From Streptomyces sp. NBC_01471 (GTDB taxonomy: Bacteria; Actinomycetota; Actinomycetes; Streptomycetales; Streptomycetaceae), in the NCBI RefSeq assembly GCF_041438865.1, contig NZ_CP109450.1:2211001-2275000 (forward strand): DNA of 64,000 bases, given 5' to 3'. Numbering within the stretch: the stretch's first letter is position 1; each line of letters starts with the position of its first letter. Shown here piece by piece: positions 34,401-41,548 of this stretch. Position numbers and translations under genes: made by a program. The notes beneath the pieces are model-generated. The model made no database searches. It was given only the letters and a program-made list of their open reading frames with translations, and was not told where the DNA came from.

Positions 34401-35419
34401 AGTACGACGTTGCGCATGCCGGCCAGCAGCCGTGAGGTCTCGGGGATGTACACCCGGTAGGCGAGTACGACGATGAAGGGCTCGGCAGGGCGTGGGGGCG
34501 AGCCGGGCTCGTGCTCGCCGCGCTCGCTCACCTCGGGTCCGAGGAGGTCCATCAGTACGTCGTGGTCGTCAGCAACCAGCCGTAGCGGACCGGTCTCGTC
34601 CTCAAGGAACGGGTGAGCGTTGTGGGGCAGCCACTTCAGCCAGTCCCACTCGGTGCGGCCCTCCGTGTCGGTAAGCAGCGCGACGCGCATCTCGTCCGGC
34701 GCGTGGGCCACGACGAGCTGGCCCACCAGGGCGCGCAGCAGGCCCAGCGCCGCCTCGCCGTCGCCGGCCAGTTCCACGCTGGTGAACCGGCGCAGCGGCA
34801 CTGTCACCGGCAGGTTGGTGACGTTCTGGTACGCCTTGGTGAAGCGGCGCAGCGAGATCGCCGAGAGCGGTTCGAGGTCCTCCACCGGCTTGGTCTCCGG
34901 CGGCAGCAGGACCAGGCCCGCTCTGCGCGAGCCCAGCCCGACGCGCACCTCGGAGTAGTCCTCGTGCCCGCCCCTGCGTTCCCACAGGCGCTGGCCGGAA
35001 GCCATCACCCACAGGTCCTGCGGGTGTGGGTTGTTCCAGTAGGCGGCGGCGCGCTGCTCGGCCGCCGCGTGCCGCACCTGGCGGCGTAGCTGGGCCAGGT
35101 AGCGCAGGTAGTCGCGGCGCTCGGAGCGCATCTTTCGCTTGCGCTCGGCGCCTCGGCGGCCGAGCTGGGTGATCGCCATGCTCAGCATGGCCGTGCCCAT
35201 CATCCCGGACATCATGAACGTGGTGGGCGAGCTGGAACCCATCGTGAACATCATCGCCATGGCGCCCACGCCCAGCAGCATCGGCAGGTAGACCAGCGCC
35301 GAGGTGAAGTCCGCGGTCACTGGTTCGCCGAGAGCGGGAGGCTCGGCAAGCTCGATCTGTCCTTCCGGTGCCTCAGGGCCGGAGACACGAGGTGAGCGTT
35401 TGACGACCACGGTGCTCAT
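31469..35419 (-). CDS. eccC: ESX motor ATPase EccC (FtsK/SpoIIIE family, fused EccCa-EccCb)
   Basis: This 1316-residue protein starts at an ATG with AAGGA upstream. Two membrane helices lie at residues about 43-85 (LVYLPMLLGVGAMAMMF). Three FtsK-type ATPase domains follow, with Walker A motifs GATGSGKSELV (about 478), GAPQSGKSTTL (about 833) and GDAETGKTNVL (about 1118). The Walker B strand is VIVVDEFSELL in domain 1, VFLVIDNWGTL in domain 2 (the Glu is Asn) and FMLIDDYDLYG in domain 3, so domain 1 is the best-preserved engine. It recognises Esx export signals and powers secretion. It is the first gene of the leftward operon, and the 258-bp gap upstream should hold the main promoter. Confidence 0.97.
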   Translation of the reverse strand: MSTVVVKRSPRVSGPEAPEGQIELAEPPALGEPVTADFTSALVYLPMLLGVGAMAMMFTMGSSSPTTFMMSGMMGTAMLSMAITQLGRRGAERKRKMRSERRDYLRYLAQLRRQVRHAAAEQRAAAYWNNPHPQDLWVMASGQRLWERRGGHEDYSEVRVGLGSRRAGLVLLPPETKPVEDLEPLSAISLRRFTKAYQNVTNLPVTVPLRRFTSVELAGDGEAALGLLRALVGQLVVAHAPDEMRVALLTDTEGRTEWDWLKWLPHNAHPFLEDETGPLRLVADDHDVLMDLLGPEVSERGEHEPGSPPRPAEPFIVVLAYRVYIPETSRLLAGMRNVVLLDVTGAMTGGDNVLRLTVRDGEVQYPAGDTVVTASVDSLSPTAAEELARVLAPMRTSSGGIEIVEQPLETDFDLATLLGIRDPRAFDVASLWRTRTAQSSRLRVPIGITEDNEVLELDIKESAQSGMGPHGLLIGATGSGKSELVRTLVIGLAATHSSDVLNFVLVDFKGGATFLNMDRLPHTSAVITNLADELHLVDRMRDSLQGEMTRRQELLRESGHSSLYDYEKARLGGAPLTPLPSLVIVVDEFSELLANKPEFVDLFVSIGRLGRSLGVHLLLASQRLDEGRIHRVEGHLSYRLALRTFSSMESRSVIGVGSAYELPSAPGNGYLKVDTTNLARFKAAYVSGPAPVPQSASRPAELTGGSQEIVAFGMEQRTPVPREEEEAGEANAQSTEPAAEDEQSLLEVLVGRLEGAGPPARQVWLPPLDFSPSLDQMLPGIVPDPERGMSAADYPALGQLRVPLGMVDRPYEQLRELLVADLSGADGHLAIAGAPQSGKSTTLRTLMLSLALTHTPREVQFYCLDFGGGGLQSTAGLPHVGSVATRMERDRVTRTVEELTQLLEAREQRFTERGLESMSAYRQLRDGGEIDDPYGDVFLVIDNWGTLKQDFEELEPRITDLAARGLSFGLHVVVSAVRWSEIRPRARDLFGTKLELRLGDSVESELGSKLAASVPQQPGRGLTKSKLHFLSALPRLDSSSDTGDLTAATRSAVAEIDTFWTGRQAPGVRMLPAKLPLDKLPAPEGDLRVALGWDEQRLAPVWHDFGVAPHLMVFGDAETGKTNVLRLTIDAIIRRYQPDEARILLADTRRDLLSMVPEEYRVGFAVDGESLTQLAGNAAVSVGKRVPGPDIAPERLPRRDWWTGPRLFMLIDDYDLYGGAPGSGSPLNPLAPMLAHSVNIGLHLVISRSTSGASRAMMDPVLRRIWELGNPALLHSYPKEEGKFIGEARPRTLPAGRAQLVTRRGVRLMQVGYAGP

Positions 35420-35677
35420 CGGTCAGTCCTTCAAGATGGTGGTGGGCCCGGGCAGTGCCGCGGCATGGCAACATGGCTGCCGTTTCCACACTAGAGAGCG
35501 GTGGCGCGGTGACGTGATCCGGAGAGTGGACGTTGTCCTTCCGGACAGCGGAACTCTGCCTGCCAGTGCATCGGTGACCTGGGGTCGCGGCGCGACGAGT
35601 GCGTCGAACGGCGAGGTGGCGAGGTACGTCGTCCGGCGGTGCGGGGCCTGCCCCGGCGGCCCGGCGGGGGCGCGGCG
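35420..35677. promoter_or_regulatory. Probable promoter region of the T7SS operon (upstream of eccC)
   Basis: This 258-bp gap lies between the eccC start and the stop of the leftward regulator gene. A TAGTGT hexamer on the minus strand near 35490 could be a -10. TGTCC-TTCC-GGACA (about 35534-35547) is a small inverted repeat. There is no canonical -35 and no terminator for the upstream gene, so read-through from the regulator genes is possible. Confidence 0.35.
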
Positions 35678-36322
35678 TCAGATGAGGCCGGAGCGGATGG
35701 CGTAGGAGACGGCGTGCGCGCGGTTGCGGAGCTGAAGCCGCTTCATCAAGCCGTACAGCACGTACTTGATGGTGCGCTCGGAGTAGCACAGCTTCGTGGC
35801 GATCTGCGACAGCTCCTCCCCCTCGGCGACGAGCCGCAGCACATCCATCTCACGGGAGCTGATCCCGGCGGCCGCCAGCCCCCGGGGCACCAGGACCTCA
35901 CGCTGGATGCTCTGGACCTGCTCCATCAGTGCCCCCTGGAGGGAGGCGGGGAAACTACCGCCGCCCCGCGCGACGGTGAGCAGGGTCTGGGTGAATTCGT
36001 CCGGGTTGAAGGAGTCCCGCCACAGCACCGCGCGCACCCCGTGGTCGACGGCAGAGGAGATGTCGGCGCGCCACTGCCGCCCGGCCAGGACGAGGACGAA
36101 CAGGATGTCGGCGTCGCCGCTGAGCTCGCGCAGGACCTCCAGCGCGGAGGCGTCGGCGACTTCAGCGGCCACCACCACGACGTCGCCGTCGCGTATGTCG
36201 CCGACGGGCACCTCTCTCAGTTCACGGTCGTGCTGGAGGTAGCTGACCAGACCGGCACGGACGATGCCTTCCGGCGCGTGTATCGCGACACGCGTGGTGT
36301 CGACGAGTGTCTGTAGTGGCAT
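35678..36322 (-). CDS. Atypical NarL/LuxR-type response regulator (pseudo-receiver)
   Basis: The protein has 214 residues from the ATG at 36322 (AGGAGAG seven bases upstream); a longer frame exists but lacks a comparable site. The N-terminus is receiver-like (TTRVAIHAPEGIVRAGLVSYL), but where a phospho-accepting Asp is expected the strand reads DGDVVVVAAEV. The C-terminal HTH has GISSREMDVLRLVAEGEELSQIATKL and ERTIKYVLYGLMKRLQLRNRAHAVSYAIRSGLI. It is closely related to the protein encoded at 44669-45301. It lies directly upstream of the eccC operon on the same strand, so it is a strong candidate regulator of secretion. Control may not depend on phosphorylation. Confidence 0.85.
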   Translation of the reverse strand: MPLQTLVDTTRVAIHAPEGIVRAGLVSYLQHDRELREVPVGDIRDGDVVVVAAEVADASALEVLRELSGDADILFVLVLAGRQWRADISSAVDHGVRAVLWRDSFNPDEFTQTLLTVARGGGSFPASLQGALMEQVQSIQREVLVPRGLAAAGISSREMDVLRLVAEGEELSQIATKLCYSERTIKYVLYGLMKRLQLRNRAHAVSYAIRSGLI

Positions 36323-36452
36323 GCGCGCACTCTCCTGGGGCATGTGCGGGGTGCGGAGGACCGAACGGGCCGATCGTGCCACGAGCGGAAGGCGCCCTAC
36401 CGCCTTCAGCGACCCCGCCGCCCAAGGCATGGGGAAACATGGCGGCTGGAAT

Positions 36453-36464
36453 ATCCGTACGGAT
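36453..36464. promoter_or_regulatory. 12-bp palindrome upstream of the regulator gene
   Basis: ATCCGTACGGAT is a perfect palindrome 131 bp upstream of the regulator start at 36322, in the gap after the LAL gene. The core CCGTACG also occurs at 44604-44610 in front of the paralogous regulator gene. This makes it a candidate operator for the shared NarL-type HTH. Confidence 0.4.
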
Positions 36465-36506
36465 TGGGCTGCTTTGTGGTGGGCCGACCCGTGAGCATCG
36501 CCCGAC

Positions 36507-39410
36507 TCAGCACTCCAGGTGCCCGGTGCGCACCCCGGCCACGAGCTCCGCACGAGACCGCACTCCGGCACGGGCGAAGAGCCGGGTCAGCCGGTTGGCC
36601 ACCGCGTCCCCGCTGAGGCCGAGGACGCTGGATATCTGACGGTTGGACAACCCTTCGGCCACGAGCACGGCCAGCAGCCGTTCGTTCTCCGCCGCGGCCT
36701 CCTTGCGCCCCGGGACGGAGTTGCCGCTCTCCCGGATGGCGACGCGGGTGCGGAACCGCCACAGCGGCGCGCCGACGTCACCGAACAACCGGTACGCCTC
36801 GTGGAGCAGGGCCGCGGGATCGTGGCTGGACGGTGCGGCGGCCAGTAGCGTCACTGCGGTCTCGAACGGCTGGCTCCGGGACCGGGCGAGGTCCACCGCC
36901 TCCCGCAGGAGGTCCCGGGCCGTGGTCGCTTCCTGCTCGGGGAGCCGGGCCGCGGCCCGAAGGTGGAGCAGGCGCGCCCGGCTCCCGCCGGTCCGCTTCG
37001 CCACCCCCTCCAGCCGACGCAGGCATTCCCGCGCCCAGGCCACCTGGCCGGTGTCCAGGCACACCTCCGCCAGGGCGGCCCACAGCTCGTCCGTGCCGTA
37101 GACGTATGCGCCCGCCGCCGCGGCCTTCAGCCCGCGCCGCAGCGTCTGCTCCGCTCCGCAGAGGTCGCCGAGTGTCCTTGCCAGTTCCGCCTCGGCCCGG
37201 TCGAGCAGCGATTCGGCCGGCCCGGTGACCTGCCCGCGCGCGTCGTCCAGGAGTTGTTGAGCGCCGCGGGTGTGGCCACGGGCGAGCAGCACGGTCGCCA
37301 TCCGTTCGGGCAGCAGGTGGTGCCCGGGAGCGGCGGCCTGACTACTCACCAGCAGTCGCCGGGCCACCGCCAGCGCGTCGTCCCAGCGACCCTCCATCTG
37401 GCGTCGGAGGAACAGGCTGTACGGGGGGAGTGCCCGCTCGGTCATCCCCCAGCGCTCCAGCACCGCCCCGGCCTCCAGCAGTTCTCCGGCGCCGAGGAGC
37501 TGGTCCACCTGGAGCAGTGTCGCCGCCTGCCGCCCCCAGCGGGACAGCCCGTCCACCTCCGGGCGGGCCAGCGACCGGGTGAACCGCTCCGGCTCACCCC
37601 TGACGAGTTCGGCCACGGCACGCAGCAGTGCCGGGAGCACCCCGACATCCCCGCCGTCGTCCCACTCCCGCTCGGTCTCAGCGAGCAGGGTCAGGGCCCG
37701 CGCCCACCGGCCCTGCCCGCACAGCGCCAGGGCCCGACCGGTGACCTCCACCACAACCGGCAGGCCCCGCGTCTGCCACCAGTGACCTGAGGCCAGCCGG
37801 TCCAGCCACATCCGGTCGCCGGCTGCGGCCACGGAGCCCGCCATCAGGGCCGCGGTCTCCTGGAGCGCCACCACACCGAAGCCGGCCGGGTCGCGCAGTA
37901 TCGACGCGGCGGCGGGGCGGACGGCCTCGTACTCGCCCGCCGTGTAGGCCATCCCCACGTACTGCCGGGTCAGGTCGTCCCGCACCGCCGGCTCCTCGGC
38001 GAAGCGCACTGCGGCCCGCAGCCACCGCAGCATCCCGCGCCGGTCCGCGTCCGGGTGCAGCCGGTCGGCCGCCGCCACCAACTCGGCCACCGCACGCGGG
38101 CGGTCCAGGCAGGAGTTCAGCTCGGTCAGCCGGTCAGGCAGGTACGTGTCGGGGTCGGCCTCGGCCAGGAGTCCGGCCGCCGCGCCCCGCGACCCGGCCC
38201 GCGTGTCGTCCTTCGCCTTGTCGACCGCCCCCACAGCGGCGGCCGACAGCCGGTCGCGTTCCAGCGGGCCCAGCCGGTCGCGGACCGTCCGCTCCAGCAG
38301 CGGCAGGGAGAACGCCCAGCCGCGTGGCGCGGCGCCCTCGGGACCCGGCAGTTCCACCACGATCCCCGCGCCGAGCAGAGCGCGCAGGCCGTCGTCCACG
38401 ACCGCCGGGGAGAGCCCGGTCGCCTCCGCCGTGTGCGTCAGGGCCTTCCGGCCCAGCGGCCACAGGACGCTCAGCGCCGCCGCCACCGTCCGGCCCGGCT
38501 CATCCAGCGCGCGCAGCGCCGCGACGAAACGGTCATCGTCCGGCAGTTGAGGCGGCGGCGTCCCCGGAGCCAGCAGGACGCGGCCGTCGAGCGCCCGGAT
38601 CGCGCCGGCCCTGGACCACGCGGTGAGCAGCCCGTCGACGGCCGCCGGCACGCCACCGCTCAGCTCGTGTACCGCTCGGACCAGTTCGGGGTCAGCGAGC
38701 GCGTGCAGTCGCCGGCTCACCACCGCGGCGACCTCCGCCCGCTCCAGACGCGGCAGGACGGCGCGGTGCGCGCCACGGCGGTGCGCGAGACGCTCCACCG
38801 CGTCGCCTCCCCGCGCGTGCCGCTCGGCCCCGCCGTGCCGGACCGCCGACACGACCAGCCGCACATCGGGCGCCACCCTCTCCAGGTCGACGCCGGTGAG
38901 CAGGTCCAGCGACTCGGCGTCGGCGTTCTGGGCGTCGTCGACCACGAGGGTCAGAGGGGCGGACCGCGCCAGGGCGGCCACCAGCGCCTGGACCACGGCG
39001 GACCGGTCGCCGAGTTCGACGGCGGCCAGCGCGTCCGCCGCCCCACCACCCGCCCTCCGCGGGACCGGCAGGATCTGCCGGTGCCGTTCGAGCTCCTTGA
39101 CCAGCCGCAGCGCCAGCAGCAGCGGACGCCGTCCGTCCTCGACGCCACAGGTCAGGAACGAGACCCCGATGCCCTCCGCCCGCGCCGCGGCGGCGAGGGC
39201 GTGCGCGAACGTGGACCGGCCCGCGCCCCGTTCCCCCTCGACGACCAGCAGGTTCGGCCCCTCGGAGGCGAAGAGGCGCTGCCGGGCCTCCTCCAGGGCC
39301 CGCTCGCGCACGGGCGGGTACACCGGGGCCCGGTCCGTGCCGGACGCCGGGGCCGGCCGCGACGGCGTCGCGGCGAAGCCGTCCGTGGCCGGTCCGCTTC
39401 GATTACCCAT
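36507..39410 (-). CDS. LAL-type large ATPase transcriptional regulator (LuxR HTH)
   Basis: The protein has 967 residues from the ATG at 39410 (GGAGGAGG close upstream). An N-terminal NTPase domain carries VVEGERGAGRSTFAHAL (about residue 60), in which the Walker A Lys is Arg, and Walker B LTLVVDDAQNAD. A long TPR-like helical middle (RAEAELARTLGDLCGAEQTLRRGL, DTGQVAWARECLRRLEG) and a C-terminal LuxR HTH (VAEGLSNRQISSVLGLSGDAVANRLTRLFARAGVRSRAEL) follow. It is paralogous to the protein encoded at 41549-44395. It probably controls the neighbouring lectin and secretion genes; the ligand is unknown. Confidence 0.88.
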   Translation of the reverse strand: MGNRSGPATDGFAATPSRPAPASGTDRAPVYPPVRERALEEARQRLFASEGPNLLVVEGERGAGRSTFAHALAAAARAEGIGVSFLTCGVEDGRRPLLLALRLVKELERHRQILPVPRRAGGGAADALAAVELGDRSAVVQALVAALARSAPLTLVVDDAQNADAESLDLLTGVDLERVAPDVRLVVSAVRHGGAERHARGGDAVERLAHRRGAHRAVLPRLERAEVAAVVSRRLHALADPELVRAVHELSGGVPAAVDGLLTAWSRAGAIRALDGRVLLAPGTPPPQLPDDDRFVAALRALDEPGRTVAAALSVLWPLGRKALTHTAEATGLSPAVVDDGLRALLGAGIVVELPGPEGAAPRGWAFSLPLLERTVRDRLGPLERDRLSAAAVGAVDKAKDDTRAGSRGAAAGLLAEADPDTYLPDRLTELNSCLDRPRAVAELVAAADRLHPDADRRGMLRWLRAAVRFAEEPAVRDDLTRQYVGMAYTAGEYEAVRPAAASILRDPAGFGVVALQETAALMAGSVAAAGDRMWLDRLASGHWWQTRGLPVVVEVTGRALALCGQGRWARALTLLAETEREWDDGGDVGVLPALLRAVAELVRGEPERFTRSLARPEVDGLSRWGRQAATLLQVDQLLGAGELLEAGAVLERWGMTERALPPYSLFLRRQMEGRWDDALAVARRLLVSSQAAAPGHHLLPERMATVLLARGHTRGAQQLLDDARGQVTGPAESLLDRAEAELARTLGDLCGAEQTLRRGLKAAAAGAYVYGTDELWAALAEVCLDTGQVAWARECLRRLEGVAKRTGGSRARLLHLRAAARLPEQEATTARDLLREAVDLARSRSQPFETAVTLLAAAPSSHDPAALLHEAYRLFGDVGAPLWRFRTRVAIRESGNSVPGRKEAAAENERLLAVLVAEGLSNRQISSVLGLSGDAVANRLTRLFARAGVRSRAELVAGVRTGHLEC

Positions 39411-39504
39411 GCCTCCTCCAGCGGTTCGCCTACCGGACCGCGGTAGGCCGGGCCGACCGCTCGGTGGTTCGCCGCACGAGAGGGGCCTGGTGTTCTCGGG
39501 TGTC

Positions 39505-39540
39505 ACTCACGAATCGGGGGCAACTCACGACTCGGGTGCC
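39505..39540. repeat. 18-bp tandem direct repeat
   Basis: Two adjacent units, ACTCACGAATCGGGGGCA and ACTCACGACTCGGGTGCC, lie about 95 bp upstream of the LAL gene start. Spacing and position suit a protein-binding site. No family can be assigned. Confidence 0.55.
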
Positions 39541-39840
39541 ACTGCGAGAAGGCTACGTTCCCTCCACATTCCGGCCCACAGTGCCCCACCTCTCTCACCC
39601 GCTCCGCCCGCGACGGCCCAGGGGAACGGCGCACGCCTCGCCGTACGAAGCGCGGAACGGCGGCGCCCCACGCCGGTGGCTCGGCGGGCACTGCCCGTTC
39701 GCACGGTCGCCTGCTGTACGTCCGCGCCATAGCCGGGGCCAGGCACGGGCCATGGGTCCCGGGCTCCGGGAAGAAGAACTATGATCCCCGGGCAGGTGAG
39801 GTCGGCCGTCGCCGGCCCCCTCCGACCCCGCCACTCCGCC

Positions 39841-39847
39841 AAGGAGG
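39841..39847 (+). promoter_or_regulatory. Ribosome-binding site that implies a CTG start
   Basis: A full AAGGAGG is followed after six bases by CTG at 39854, in frame with the lectin gene. No ATG, GTG or TTG lies at suitable spacing. The next in-frame GTG, at 39941, has no ribosome site. Confidence 0.6.
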
Positions 39848-39853
39848 CACACC

Positions 39854-41401
39854 CTGGCTACGCAGTCTGCCCGCTCCTCCGGGCGGGAGCCCCACGTCGC
39901 GGAGAGCCCGGGGCCCCCGGCGCCCACCGCCGAGTCGCCGGTGCCGGGTCCCGGCACTTCCGGCTCCCCACCACCGAAAAGCGACCCGAGCGGCCCCACC
40001 GGCCCCCGTCTGCGTGGACGTCTGGTGCAGCGCATGAGATCCGCGGCGCGCCTGCAGACCCTGGCCGACGACTCGCCCGCGCTCTGGGACCAGGGCACCG
40101 GCAGCGCGAACACTCCGCACCCCGACGCCGGCGACGCGTCGGCCGCGGACACCACTTCCACCACACCGCCGCCGGCGTCAACGCCCACCACTCCGCCCGC
40201 GGTGTCAGCGCCGACGCAGTCCATACCCACCGTGCCCGCCGCACCACCTACGGCGTCCGCCGCGTCGAAGCCGAAGACGGCGGAGACGGGGGAGACACCG
40301 GAAACGCGGAGGGCACCGGAACCGACAACACCTCCGAAGTCGCCGACGACACCGGCGAGCACGGCAGGCACCGCGAGCACCGCAGGCGCGTCGAACACCG
40401 CAGGCGCGTCGAACACCGCAGGCGCGTCGAACACCGCAGGCGCGTCGAACAAAGCGAGCGCGACAAGCGCGGCGGCCGCGGCAGGGGCGGCGACCTCCGC
40501 GAGGTCGGCGAACCAGGACGCGGACTCCGCGTCGGCGACGCCGGGGGAGCATCACCCCCGCAGGAACCTGCTCGCCGGGGTGGTCGCGAGCGCGGTGGTG
40601 CTGGCGGTGGTGTCGGTGCTCGTGATCTCGGGCTCGCGGCATCAGTCCGCGGACCACCAGGCCACCATGGCCGATATCCCGAGGGGCCCCGTACCCGGCA
40701 GCCCCGGGTCCTCCTCCTCACCCCAGCACTCCCCTTCACCTTCACCCAAAAACTCCCCTTCACCCAAAAACCACCCCTCTTCCTCTCCTTCCGCTTCCTC
40801 GAAGAAGCACCACGCCACGAAGCCGAAGGACAAGGACACTGCCGGTCGGGCTGCCGAACACGGCTCCACCCCGGCGGATCACTCCTCCGAGAAGAACGCG
40901 AAGTCGTCTGTCGCGCTGGCCCCGGGGGCCTCCCGGTTGTTCGGGGGCTCCTCGCAGGTGCTGCTGCACAACGACGCCACAGGGCTCTGCGCCGACCTGC
41001 CGGACCACGGCACGGGGTCGGTCAACGGCCCCGTCAGCCAGTTCCATTGCCAGGCCGGTGACAGCGACAACCAGATGTGGAATCTGGCAATGGTGAACGA
41101 CAAGGGGCCCGGGGAAGCGAACCTCTTCGTGATCCGCAACATCAAGGACGGCCTGTGTATGGACCTGCCGCGCTACGGGAGCAAGCCGGTGGGCACCGAG
41201 GTCTCCGAGTACCCGTGCAACGAAAGCACCCGGGACAACCAAACCTGGTACATCTGGCCCGGACCGGACAACCACTACCAGCTCCGTAACGCCAAGAGCG
41301 AAGGCCGGTGCCTGGGCGTCAGCGGGGGGCCCGGCGCCGGCGTGGACGCCCGACTCGCCCTGCGCTCCTGCGGGACGGCTGACACCAACTGGACCTGGTG
41401 A
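39854..41401 (+). CDS. Membrane-anchored ricin B-type lectin domain protein
   Basis: The protein has 515 residues if translation begins at the CTG at 39854, or 486 from the GTG at 39941. The N-terminal 235 residues are Pro/Thr/Ala-rich and cytosolic, with four TAGASN repeats. One membrane helix (LLAGVVASAVVLAVVSVLVIS, about 240-262) is followed by a Ser/Pro/Lys-rich wall-spanning linker. A ricin-type beta-trefoil at about 355-515 has VLLHNDATGLCADLPDHG, DNQMWNL, GLCMDLPRYG, NQTWYIW and the Cys pairs of the family. It probably binds cell-surface or substrate glycans outside the membrane. It is flanked by two LAL regulators and convergent with the second. Confidence 0.85.
   Translation: MATQSARSSGREPHVAESPGPPAPTAESPVPGPGTSGSPPPKSDPSGPTGPRLRGRLVQRMRSAARLQTLADDSPALWDQGTGSANTPHPDAGDASAADTTSTTPPPASTPTTPPAVSAPTQSIPTVPAAPPTASAASKPKTAETGETPETRRAPEPTTPPKSPTTPASTAGTASTAGASNTAGASNTAGASNTAGASNKASATSAAAAAGAATSARSANQDADSASATPGEHHPRRNLLAGVVASAVVLAVVSVLVISGSRHQSADHQATMADIPRGPVPGSPGSSSSPQHSPSPSPKNSPSPKNHPSSSPSASSKKHHATKPKDKDTAGRAAEHGSTPADHSSEKNAKSSVALAPGASRLFGGSSQVLLHNDATGLCADLPDHGTGSVNGPVSQFHCQAGDSDNQMWNLAMVNDKGPGEANLFVIRNIKDGLCMDLPRYGSKPVGTEVSEYPCNESTRDNQTWYIWPGPDNHYQLRNAKSEGRCLGVSGGPGAGVDARLALRSCGTADTNWTW
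40379..40450 (+). repeat. Four 18-bp tandem repeats
   Basis: The unit ACCGCAGGCGCGTCGAAC occurs four times without change and encodes (TAGASN)4 in the Ala/Thr-rich region of the lectin protein. It is a slippage-prone array inside the reading frame. Confidence 0.85.
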
Positions 41402-41444
41402 CACCACAAGGTCCCGAGGGCTCCCCGGCCCCCTGGCGACGCAC

Positions 41445-41479
41445 GAGGGCCGCCCGGCTTCACAAGCCCGGCGGCCCTC
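41445..41479. terminator. Bidirectional terminator hairpin
   Basis: GAGGGCCGCCCGGCT and AGCCCGGCGGCCCTC pair with one mismatch across a 5-nt loop. They lie between the convergent lectin gene (stop 41401) and LAL gene (stop 41549), the expected place for a shared terminator. Confidence 0.85.
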
Positions 41480-41548
41480 CGCCGTCACAGCACCGCTCAC
41501 CCGGCTTCAGCACCCGGCCGTGAGCGTCGACCGCGCCGCGTCCTGCCG

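Larger units (their letters stand above)
39411..39853. promoter_or_regulatory. Divergent promoter region between LAL regulator and lectin gene
   Basis: This 443-bp stretch has no supported gene. It contains two 18-bp direct repeats (39505-39522 and 39523-39540) sharing ACTCACGA and TCGGG, which could be an operator. The ribosome site of the lectin gene lies at its right end. Confidence 0.5.

Noticed and set aside
38055-39446. Plus-strand frame opposite the LAL regulator
   Set aside because: Antisense to a well-recognised ATPase-LuxR protein; Arg/Gln-rich without domains.
39595-40763. Minus-strand frames opposite the lectin gene
   Set aside because: Repetitive FDAPAV-type sequence arises from the reverse of Ala/Thr repeats; the plus strand has the membrane helix, the ricin domain and a perfect ribosome site.
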